Positions 1 to 5,924 of a DNA stretch of 8,564 nt are shown here, piece after piece. The notes below the pieces were generated by a model that did not search any database, had not been told where the DNA came from, and saw only the letters and a list, made by a program, of their open reading frames with translations. The position numbers and the translations under genes were made by a program. Positions within the stretch are counted from its first letter, which is position 1. Each line of letters begins with the position of its first letter. The DNA is from an uncultured Spongiibacteraceae bacterium. GTDB lineage: Bacteria; Pseudomonadota; Gammaproteobacteria; Pseudomonadales; Dasaniaceae. The stretch is from contig CALBVI010000467.1 of the NCBI GenBank assembly GCA_937969395.1, forward strand, positions 1 to 8,564, in the 5' to 3' direction.

Positions 1-1
1 A

Positions 2-1192
2 ACCGCATTTATTGAAACAATGGTAAAAGAAGGGGGTAAGCCCTGGAACGATTCAGTGGTGGAATTTGATCGTGCCCTACAGGGAGTCAAAATTGCCATT
101 GCTGAGGTGGCTGGGCATGTTGGCTCCTCCATTCCCTTGGGCTATCAAGCGAGTTCCTCCGAAAGGCTGGCAACAACCCGTGTCTTCCCTCGCGGTGTGG
201 TACTAGCCTTCAGTGCCTTTAATCACCCCTTAAATCTTATCATTCACCAAATAATCCCAGCCTTTGCAACGGGTTGTCCCTGCATCGTAAAACCTGCAGC
301 TGATACACCGGTAAGCTGTTCATTGTTAGTGGATGCGATGCACGCCGTCGGTATTCCTCAGGAATATATACAAATCGTGGTGACCTCAAATATTGAGATT
401 GCCAGCATGTTGGTTGAGAGTAAGAAAATCGCATTCTTTAGCTTTATAGGGTCGGCAAAAGTTGGCTGGATGCTTCGCTCCAAATTACAACCAGGTGTTA
501 GATGTGCTCTTGAACATGGCGGCGTTGCCCCCTGTATTGTTTCGTCAAATGCAGACTTGACGCTAGCCGTTAACTCACTGTTAAAAGGCGCGTTTTACCA
601 TGCCGGCCAGGTATGCGTTTCCACACAGCGTATTTATATTGAGGAATCTATTTTCAATGAATTTACTGAGCTTTTGAAAGAAGGCGCTCAATCATTACGT
701 GTCGGTAATGCGCTCGATGAAAATACGGCGGTAGGGCCGTTGATTCGCAAGGCAGAAGTTAAAAGAGTGCAAGCCTGGGTAGACGAAGCCATTTCGGAAG
801 GCGCTGAGTGTGTTGTCGGCGGTAAAGCCATTGACGAGCACTTTTTCCCTCCCACTATCCTACTGAACCCGTCTCATGAGTCGAAGGTGAGCCAGCAAGA
901 AATCTTTGGCCCCGTCGTATGCTTGTATTCCTATAAGGATTTCGAAGCTGCGTTGGCGTTGGCCAATCATGATGACTTTGCTTTTCAATCGGCAATATTT
1001 TCGCGAGACCTGAACGAGATTTTACGAGCTTATGAGGTGATCGAGGCCTCTGCATTAATGGTCAATGATCACACCGCGTTTCGAGATGATGTGATGCCAT
1101 TTGCAGGCTTGAAATCCTCAGGCTTGGGTGTTGGGGGAATTCCCTATTCGATAGAAGAAATGCAATACGAAAAAATGCTGGTACTTAAATAA
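2..1192 (+). CDS. Aldehyde dehydrogenase family protein, 5'-truncated by window edge
   Basis: This is an NAD(P)-dependent aldehyde dehydrogenase that oxidises an aldehyde to its acid, probably in the cytosol. The frame is open to the left edge. The first visible ATG (position 20) lies inside the conserved EGGKP/RA segment, so it is not the true start, and about 80-90 N-terminal residues of a usual 470-480 are missing. Numbering from that Met, the visible family landmarks are FNHPLN with the oxyanion Asn (N68), the cofactor Lys in VKPA (K91), the general-base Glu in LEHGG (E165), the nucleophile Cys in GQVC (C199, codon 614-616) and EIFGPV (293-299). The 34-residue E-to-C spacing equals that of classical ALDHs. 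The usual ELGG is EHGG here. The gene is followed 47 bp later by a ThDP-enzyme gene with no terminator between, so a two-gene operon is likely. The family call is firm; the substrate is unknown. A plausible inference is oxidation of the aldehyde made by the neighbouring enzyme. Confidence 0.93.
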   Translation, partial: TAFIETMVKEGGKPWNDSVVEFDRALQGVKIAIAEVAGHVGSSIPLGYQASSSERLATTRVFPRGVVLAFSAFNHPLNLIIHQIIPAFATGCPCIVKPAADTPVSCSLLVDAMHAVGIPQEYIQIVVTSNIEIASMLVESKKIAFFSFIGSAKVGWMLRSKLQPGVRCALEHGGVAPCIVSSNADLTLAVNSLLKGAFYHAGQVCVSTQRIYIEESIFNEFTELLKEGAQSLRVGNALDENTAVGPLIRKAEVKRVQAWVDEAISEGAECVVGGKAIDEHFFPPTILLNPSHESKVSQQEIFGPVVCLYSYKDFEAALALANHDDFAFQSAIFSRDLNEILRAYEVIEASALMVNDHTAFRDDVMPFAGLKSSGLGVGGIPYSIEEMQYEKMLVLK

Positions 1193-1239
1193 TCAGAGCT
1201 AAAGATTTCAGCTCCCAAACAAGCAATAGGATCATAAAA

Positions 1240-2889
1240 ATGAAAGCATCAGATTTGATGGTGAAATGTTTAGAAGAAGAAGGTATTGAATATATTTTCG
1301 GTGTCCCAGGTGAAGAAAATGCCGACTTTATGATGAGTCTTGAGCATTCGAAAAAAATACGCTTTATTCTCACCCGGCACGAACAAGGCGCTGCTTTTAT
1401 GGCAGAGATATACGGTCGTTTAACAGGCACACCGGCAGCCTGTTTAGCCACATTGGGGCCAGGGGCAACTAATCTAATCACAGGTGTTGCTGATGCAAAT
1501 ATGGATAGAGCACCAATGTTAGTGCTTACCGGGCAGGGGAGTACATCTCGTTTACATAAAGAATCCCATCAAATTATGGATGTGGTTAAGATGTTCGAGC
1601 CTGTGACCAAATGGGCAACCACGGTTCTTAATGCCGATACTATTCCTGAAATCGTACGCAAGTCAGTGCGTATAGCGCGCAGCGAAAAACCCGGCGCGGT
1701 CTTAATTGAATTACCGGAAGATGTCGCTAAACATGAGACCAGTGCAAAGCCTATGCAACCTATTCGTTTTCGACGTGCAGTTGCCAGCGATGAAATGATA
1801 GCGTCTGCCGTAGAAAAAATTAAGCAGGCTAAGCGCCCAGTCATTCTGGCAGGTAACGGCTGTGTTCGAAAACGTGCGTCAGAGCTATTGCGCAAGCTGG
1901 CGCGCAGCACAGGTATCGGCGTATTAAATACTTTTATGGCGAAAGGCGCTGTCGATCACGAAGAAGCGCATTGTTTATATACCATTGGTTTGGGTTCAAA
2001 GGATATTGGAACCTTCGCTATAGATGAAGCGGACTTAGTCATTTCTATCGGATTCGACATGGTTGAATATCATCCAACACTATGGAATTCTAATAGTGAT
2101 AAATCGATCGTGCATATTGATTTTACTTCGGCAGAAATTGACCAGCATTATCATCCTGAAATTGAATTGATCGGTGATATTGCACACTCGCTTGAAGGAC
2201 TAATAAGTGCTTTTGAAGGCGAAAATAACGACTTCGATTTGTCACAACAGCTCAGCACCCGCAAAGCTATGCAAGAGGAAATCGAGCGTTATAAGGATGA
2301 CCGAACCGAAGGTATTATAAAGCCCCAAAAAGTATTATGTGATGCCCAAAGAGTATTCGGTGACGACGGTTTACTATTGTCCGATGTGGGAGCACACAAA
2401 ATGTGGATTGCTCGGCATTACCATTGTAAAACCCCTAACGGTTGTTTAATTCCCAATGGCTTTTGCTCTATGGGTTTCGCCTTACCTGGGGCTATTGCCG
2501 CAAGCATGGTCGATCCTGACCGCAAGATAATGGGAATTGCTGGTGACGCTGGGTTTTTAATGAATGTTCAAGAAATGGAAACTGCAGCGAGGTTGAACAG
2601 CAATATCACTATGATGGTATGGGAAGACAAAGCTTACGGTCTCATTGCCTGGAAACAATGGGCTGAATTCGGTAAACATACTGATTTAGCCTTTACCAAC
2701 CCGAAGTGGGAAATGTTAGCCGATGCCTTTTCTTGGCACTATCAGGGCGTGAATAATAGTGTGGATTTACACGCAGCGATGGAAACGGCCGCTGAACATA
2801 AGGGCCCCAGCTTGATTGTTGTACCTATTGATTATGACGAGAACAAAAAGCTAACCGAACGCTTAGGTGAGCTTACTTGTTCCATTTAG
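1240..2889 (+). CDS. Thiamine-diphosphate enzyme, acetolactate synthase (AlsS-like) large-subunit type
   Basis: The 549-aa protein has the full three-domain ThDP architecture: N-terminal pyrimidine-binding (1-165), central (about 185-325) and C-terminal pyrophosphate-binding (about 360-535). The catalytic Glu sits in RHEQGAAFMA (E48). The metal and diphosphate site is GDAGF (435-439), with a second ligand candidate Asp in WEDKAYG (D463). The C-terminal end, with VPIDYDEN, closely resembles Bacillus and Klebsiella AlsS. There is no adjacent small regulatory subunit gene, which argues for a catabolic rather than a biosynthetic IlvB/IlvI role. Two points differ from AlsS as I recall it: GDG is GDA, and the SNGMQ-type active-site segment is PNGFC (405-409). 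Carboligation of pyruvate to acetolactate is therefore only one possibility. Decarboxylation of another 2-oxoacid, feeding the upstream aldehyde dehydrogenase, is an equally reasonable inference. The start is supported by an AGGA-type ribosome site (TAGGA, 1227-1231) 8 bp before the ATG. Confidence 0.9.
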   Translation: MKASDLMVKCLEEEGIEYIFGVPGEENADFMMSLEHSKKIRFILTRHEQGAAFMAEIYGRLTGTPAACLATLGPGATNLITGVADANMDRAPMLVLTGQGSTSRLHKESHQIMDVVKMFEPVTKWATTVLNADTIPEIVRKSVRIARSEKPGAVLIELPEDVAKHETSAKPMQPIRFRRAVASDEMIASAVEKIKQAKRPVILAGNGCVRKRASELLRKLARSTGIGVLNTFMAKGAVDHEEAHCLYTIGLGSKDIGTFAIDEADLVISIGFDMVEYHPTLWNSNSDKSIVHIDFTSAEIDQHYHPEIELIGDIAHSLEGLISAFEGENNDFDLSQQLSTRKAMQEEIERYKDDRTEGIIKPQKVLCDAQRVFGDDGLLLSDVGAHKMWIARHYHCKTPNGCLIPNGFCSMGFALPGAIAASMVDPDRKIMGIAGDAGFLMNVQEMETAARLNSNITMMVWEDKAYGLIAWKQWAEFGKHTDLAFTNPKWEMLADAFSWHYQGVNNSVDLHAAMETAAEHKGPSLIVVPIDYDENKKLTERLGELTCSI

Positions 2890-2909
2890 ACACTAAGCTA
2901 CACCAGACC

Positions 2910-2952
2910 AAGCGTGAAAAGCGGTGACATTATGACATCACTTTTCCCGCTT
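2910..2952 (+). terminator. Possible transcription terminator hairpin after the ALDH/ThDP operon
   Basis: Starting 21 bp after the ThDP-enzyme stop, AAGCG-x-GAAAAG pairs with CTTTTC-x-CGCTT across the element. The stem continues through GTGA/TCAC after a small bulge and closes on an AT-rich loop. The position fits an operon end. There is no run of T after the stem, so classical intrinsic termination is not assured. It may simply protect the 3' end or act with Rho. Confidence 0.4.
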
Positions 2953-3066
2953 GTTAGGTCAATTACTCATCGTCATCTTCAGCAATTGACTAAAGCGATC
3001 AGTATAGAAATTGGTCGATATGGATTTGTTTTCCAATTATGATCACATAACGCCAAATCGGTATTA

Positions 3067-3094
3067 ATGACCGAGAGGAATTTGGGGCTATAAT
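3067..3094 (+). promoter_or_regulatory. Candidate sigma-70 promoter for the doxX-like gene
   Basis: A perfect -10 hexamer TATAAT (3089-3094) is preceded at 16 bp by ATGACC (3067-3072), which matches the -35 consensus at four of six positions. Transcription would begin near 3101 and give a leader of about 105 nt containing the inverted repeat at 3151-3174. The evidence is sequence match only. Confidence 0.4.
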
Positions 3095-3150
3095 TTTACC
3101 ATCCATATTAAAACAGCCGTCGGGGAGTGGAGGCTAATAATGGGTTCTGC

Positions 3151-3174
3151 TCTCACTTGACTAGATAAGTGAGA
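3151..3174. repeat. Perfect 8-bp inverted repeat in the doxX-like leader
   Basis: TCTCACTT (3151-3158) and AAGTGAGA (3167-3174) are perfect reverse complements around an 8-nt spacer, ending 32 bp before the ATG of the membrane-protein gene. It could be a repressor operator or a small leader hairpin. No regulator is encoded next to it, so the role is open. Confidence 0.6.
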
Positions 3175-3206
3175 TTAATTCGATAACTAATCTATGTGGA
3201 AATAAA

Positions 3207-3611
3207 ATGAATAAAAAAATAGTAGCTTTATGGTTTTTTAAACTGGTTCTAGCGGGATTATATCTCATGATGGCCCTTCCTAAATTTGCTGGTAATGACA
3301 TTACTATTCATATATTCAGCACTCTAGGAATAGAACCTTGGGGGAGATATTTTACCGGTATCGTTGAGCTGAGTGTGTTTGTCTTAATACTGACCCCTGC
3401 AACCGCAATCTACGGCATCATCATGTCGTTAGGTGTTTTGGGCGGAGCAATATTATTACATCTCACGGTACTTGGGATTGTCGTACAAAATACAATGGGT
3501 ACCGTCAATGACGGTGGTGAAATATTTACCACCGCATTAATAATGTTAGGCCTGACATTTGTAAACCTATACCTTAATCGCCGAAGTATTCCTATCATTG
3601 GCAATAAGTAG
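3207..3611 (+). CDS. DoxX-family small integral membrane protein
   Basis: This 134-aa, strongly hydrophobic protein has four predicted membrane helices, at about residues 5-27, 44-65, 67-94 and 104-123. The layout is that of the DoxX/DoxD-like family: an early ALPKF segment (23-27) after helix 1, a G-rich third helix (SLGVLGGAILLHL), DGGE (102-105) before helix 4, and a short basic tail. Length is typical for the family. Members sit in the inner membrane. Some are linked to redox or quinone chemistry, but most, like this one, have no proven function. A GTGGA ribosome site lies 6 bp before the ATG. The gene seems to be its own transcription unit, separated from its neighbours by 317 bp upstream and 153 bp downstream. 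The family call is fairly sure; no substrate or partner can be named. Confidence 0.82.
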   Translation: MNKKIVALWFFKLVLAGLYLMMALPKFAGNDITIHIFSTLGIEPWGRYFTGIVELSVFVLILTPATAIYGIIMSLGVLGGAILLHLTVLGIVVQNTMGTVNDGGEIFTTALIMLGLTFVNLYLNRRSIPIIGNK

Positions 3612-3692
3612 GCGCACCAGTCAGCATGCCATAGTGCTACATATCCCTAGCAGTGATGATAGTAATTCTCATGCTGTTTATCCAAGGGCCTT

Positions 3693-3734
3693 ATTGAGCT
3701 ATCAGGGTTATCTAATAAACCCTCGTAGCTCAAT
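3693..3734 (+). repeat. Long imperfect hairpin upstream of the START-domain gene
   Basis: ATTGAGCTA (3693-3701) pairs perfectly with TAGCTCAAT (3726-3734). After a 2x2 internal mismatch, AGGGTT (3704-3709) pairs with AACCCT (3718-3723), leaving an 8-nt loop. That is 15 base pairs in 42 nt, much more than expected by chance. It ends 30 bp before the ATG at 3765 and does not cover the ribosome site (AGAGGA, 3754-3759). It lacks a T-run on either side, so it could be a leader stem, an mRNA-stabilising hairpin, an operator, or a Rho-assisted end for the upstream gene. Confidence 0.65.
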
Positions 3735-3764
3735 GCTAATCAACAGTATTGTTAGAGGAATAAC

Positions 3765-4415
3765 ATGACATTTTTCAAACTACTTACGATAGTCACATTA
3801 TTAACTCCGTTTCTAGCTCAGGCCCAATTAGAAGGTGTTACCTATAACTGGGAAGAGAAGAAAAACAAAAGCGATATTACTGTTTCAACAAGTACCGTAG
3901 AAGGCTCCCCGTTTAAAGCTGTGCGCGGTGAAATGCTTGTAAAAGCGAGTGTCGCCAGCTTATTCGCATTAGTAAACGATATGCCGGCCTGTTCCAGTTG
4001 GGCTGCAATGTGCAAAGAATCAAGAGTGGAGAAACGGATATCTGATTCAGAAACCTATGTTTACGTCTATAACGACATTCCATTTCCTGTCAGCGATCGT
4101 GATGTGTATACCCATGTTGTTTGGACACGAGACCCAGAAACCGAACGTGTTTCAATGACAAGTACAGCAAGCGAAGGTGGAACGGCAAAAACGAAAGCGG
4201 TAAGAATCCAGAATGCAGTTTCACAATGGCACTTCACACCTAACGCCGATGGCACAACTAAAGTAGAGAACTTCGCACACATCGATCCTAATGGTCCAAC
4301 GCCTGCTTGGGTTACTAATATGATGTTGGTCGATGCCCCCTACAAAACCATGGTCAAAATGCGAGAAATTGTTGAGTCTGGCGCTTATGCTGATGCCGTC
4401 ATACCGATAGATTAA
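3765..4415 (+). CDS. Exported START-domain (lipid-binding SRPBCC fold) protein
   Basis: The 216-aa protein begins with a signal peptide (basic FFK, hydrophobic core, AQA before a likely cut after residue 20), so it is probably periplasmic. Residues about 45-205 match a START/SRPBCC domain: a conserved Trp in SSWA (W79), then PFPVSDRD (106-113), a QW pair (154-155), and DPNGPTPAW followed by the long C-terminal helix that closes the lipid cavity (174-205). Bacterial START proteins bind hydrophobic ligands such as lipids or sterol-like molecules; the ligand here is unknown. A good ribosome site (AGAGGA, 3754-3759) supports the start. The gene appears monocistronic, with a structured leader upstream and a terminator-like stem downstream, and is convergent with the antiporter gene. 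The family call is good; the function beyond lipid binding is not established. Confidence 0.85.
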   Translation: MTFFKLLTIVTLLTPFLAQAQLEGVTYNWEEKKNKSDITVSTSTVEGSPFKAVRGEMLVKASVASLFALVNDMPACSSWAAMCKESRVEKRISDSETYVYVYNDIPFPVSDRDVYTHVVWTRDPETERVSMTSTASEGGTAKTKAVRIQNAVSQWHFTPNADGTTKVENFAHIDPNGPTPAWVTNMMLVDAPYKTMVKMREIVESGAYADAVIPID

Positions 4416-4498
4416 TGGCGGGACTGTCATAATATACAAGAGCTATGTTTTGAGTCGCCCCACAAGGCTCACATATATCTTTCTAGGGAGAGTGCAAG

Positions 4499-4540
4499 AA
4501 AAGAGGTGTACGAGGACGTTTTTAACACTTCTTTTTATTT
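4499..4540 (+). terminator. Likely intrinsic terminator between convergent genes
   Basis: AAAAGAGGTGT (4499-4509) pairs over 11 positions, one of them G-U, with ACACTTCTTTT (4525-4535), leaving a 15-nt loop. A T-rich tract (TTTTTATTT, 4532-4540) follows directly. It fits an end for the START-domain gene, 84 bp after its stop. The right arm overlaps the last codons of the antiporter gene on the other strand. The left-arm side also gives a short U-rich tail in the - direction, so the stem may work both ways. The stem is AU-rich, which lowers confidence. Confidence 0.45.
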
Positions 4541-5709
4541 GAATACCATCTTGCACCTGGTGCAGCACTCATGCCATGAAGCAGGGCCGAAATCCAAACG
4601 GCGTTGATTGCGATAACCAGTACTGGCTCAGCGTAGGAATGATTAATATCACCGACGATCAATAGCGCAAACAACGCGGTTGCTAAGCCTCTCGGACCAA
4701 ACCAGCCAAAAAACAACCGAGTTATAGGGGGCGCATCAGTACCCATTAGGCTAATCCAAATTGATAGCGGCCTGATAACAAATAAGCTTAAACCAATCAA
4801 TATTGCCATGGGTAAAGTCAATGCACTTAAAGCTTCAGGCAATAAGACAATACCAATCAATAAAAATGATCCCCAAACCAGAATTTGCCCCTCACTCTCG
4901 ACAAACTCACTTACATGTTTCACTCTTTCTTTTACAACATGACCGAATGCAAGCCCGGCACAAAACGCAGCGATAAAACCATTACCATCAACCATGTTTG
5001 CAGCTAGGTAGGCCAATATAGCTATTGCAATGGCAGCGATACCTTCGAACTGAGTGTCGGTAAGCCCACGATTCACGCTCTTGAGTAGCGCTTTACCTCC
5101 CAGCCAACCCACTAATACACCAATAGCCGGCCCTAAAATCAATTGTTGCGCAGTAAATATCAGAAAATTGCCGTTATGCTCTCCTTCAATTGTCGCCAGC
5201 GTGCAAGCAAAAAACAACACGACCGGAAGAGCCAAACCATCATTTAATCCGCTCTCGACAGTTAGCGTTCGACGTTCTTCAATAGGAACAGATTTATTAC
5301 TAACGACTGCCTGACCTAGTGCCGCATCAGTCGGTGCTAAAATTGAAGCTACTAAGGCGGCGGCGAAAACCGACCAGCTAGGAAACAGCATGCTGGCGGC
5401 AACAGAACACATTAAAATGGCCAACGGCAATCCAATTAACAACATTCTTTTGGGCCATAAGTAACGTTTTTTGAGTGCGTTAAAGTCCGTTAAGCTAGCA
5501 TCTGCGAACAGCAAAATAATAAGCGCTGCCTCAGCGACTATATGCAGTAACTCTTCAGAATGCTCCGAAGGGACAACACCACCCAAGCTAATAACATAAC
5601 CTAGCGCCAAAAATATCATCGGCGATGTGAGCATCGTTGAAGACAAACGCTTCGCAGTTAACGCATAAATAACCACGCTCAACATGACAATTAAAAGAGC
5701 TACTTGCAT
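4522..5709 (-). CDS. CPA1-family Na+(K+)/H+ antiporter (NhaP-like)
   Basis: This 395-aa inner-membrane protein is almost wholly hydrophobic, with about 12-13 predicted helices. It exchanges protons for Na+ or another monovalent cation and serves pH and salt balance. Family marks are LAPTDAALG (124-132), the paired Asn-Asp ion site in ESGLNDGLALP (N156, D157), and the conserved Arg in FGPRGLAT (R340). The TDA plus ND arrangement is that of electroneutral CPA1 NhaP-type exchangers rather than NhaA. There is no C-terminal TrkA/CBS regulatory domain; the protein ends soon after the last helix with a basic NKKKC tail. The ATG at 5709 is preceded by a modest GGA ribosome site, and no better start is visible. 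The gene is convergent with the START-domain gene and divergent from the recombinase gene, sharing a 215-bp intergenic region with the latter. No convincing promoter was seen for it. Confidence 0.92.
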   Translation of the reverse strand: MQVALLIVMLSVVIYALTAKRLSSTMLTSPMIFLALGYVISLGGVVPSEHSEELLHIVAEAALIILLFADASLTDFNALKKRYLWPKRMLLIGLPLAILMCSVAASMLFPSWSVFAAALVASILAPTDAALGQAVVSNKSVPIEERRTLTVESGLNDGLALPVVLFFACTLATIEGEHNGNFLIFTAQQLILGPAIGVLVGWLGGKALLKSVNRGLTDTQFEGIAAIAIAILAYLAANMVDGNGFIAAFCAGLAFGHVVKERVKHVSEFVESEGQILVWGSFLLIGIVLLPEALSALTLPMAILIGLSLFVIRPLSIWISLMGTDAPPITRLFFGWFGPRGLATALFALLIVGDINHSYAEPVLVIAINAVWISALLHGMSAAPGARWYSNKKKC

Positions 5710-5875
5710 ATATTTATTCCATGGATGAAATGATGGCGTGGTTTGTCGATTGCCCGTTAGGTATTAGACTTAACCAAAGCACTCTTTCTTACATAAAAGC
5801 TAAATTAATTACATAAGCAAAAGCATAGGTTTGAGTAACGGTAATAACCTTATTTAAATTAAGTGAATCATTTAA

Positions 5876-5909
5876 CATATGTCCTATAATGGTATTTATA
5901 GGACATATG
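5876..5909. repeat. 34-bp perfect inverted repeat, loxP-like candidate recombination site
   Basis: The left arm CATATGTCCTATA (5876-5888) and the right arm (5897-5909), its exact reverse complement, flank an 8-bp asymmetric spacer, ATGGTATT (5889-5896). Length (34 bp), layout (13-8-13), the TATA at the inner end of each arm, and an asymmetric spacer are all shared with loxP. Equally, it can be read as 14-bp arms around a 6-bp centre, because the outermost spacer bases pair. The arms match loxP at 7 of 13 positions. From memory they match the Shewanella SloxP site better, sharing GTCC-x-ATAA in each half. It lies 15 bp before the start codon of a Cre-like recombinase gene. No second full copy is seen in the window. 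The inverted repeat is certain; its role as the cognate site is inferred. Confidence 0.8.
5885..5890 (+). promoter_or_regulatory. Candidate -10 element of the recombinase gene, inside the lox-like site
   Basis: A perfect TATAAT straddles the inner end of the left arm and the spacer. No good -35 lies 16-18 bp upstream. An alternative weak promoter is TTGAGT (5831-5836) with TTAAAT (5854-5859) at 17 bp. If the TATAAT is used, transcription would start near 5897, at the first base of the right arm, and binding of the recombinase to its site would block it. Confidence 0.4.
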
Positions 5910-5924
5910 ATCTAAGATGAGTTC

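Larger units (their letters stand above)
2890..3206. other. Intergenic region between the ThDP-enzyme gene and the doxX-like gene
   Basis: No coding frame of conviction is present. The region holds an imperfect hairpin just after the upstream stop (2910-2952), a candidate promoter (3067-3094) and a perfect 8-bp inverted repeat (3151-3174), each listed separately. Another possible stem is CCAAATCGGT (3053-3062) against ACCG plus ATTTGG (3070-3085, with a 6-nt bulge), which overlaps the -35 area of the candidate promoter. The ribosome site for the downstream gene is GTGGA (3196-3200). Confidence 0.6.

Noticed and set aside
926..940. TCCTATAA-like match to the lox-like arm inside the aldehyde dehydrogenase gene, and CCTATAA near 7521 in the glk remnant
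   Set aside because: Only 7-8 bases match, no opposing arm at the right distance, and both lie in well-explained coding sequence.
1569..1910. Antisense open frames within the ThDP-enzyme gene, and similar ones in other genes (for example 5054-5314 and 8156-8419)
   Set aside because: They lie wholly inside strongly supported genes on the other strand and show no recognisable domain or ribosome site.
5876..5909. Reading the 34-bp repeat as an intrinsic terminator or simply an RNA hairpin
   Set aside because: No T-run follows it, it sits just before a start codon rather than after a gene, and the likely start of transcription would fall inside it. The perfect symmetry with a short asymmetric centre fits a protein-binding or recombination site better.
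5876..5909. A chromosomal dif site for XerC/XerD
   Set aside because: The inner ATAA/TTAT bases are dif-like, but the arms are fully symmetric over 13-14 bp and the adjacent recombinase has Cre-type (Trp, GHS-x-RVGAA) rather than XerC/D features.
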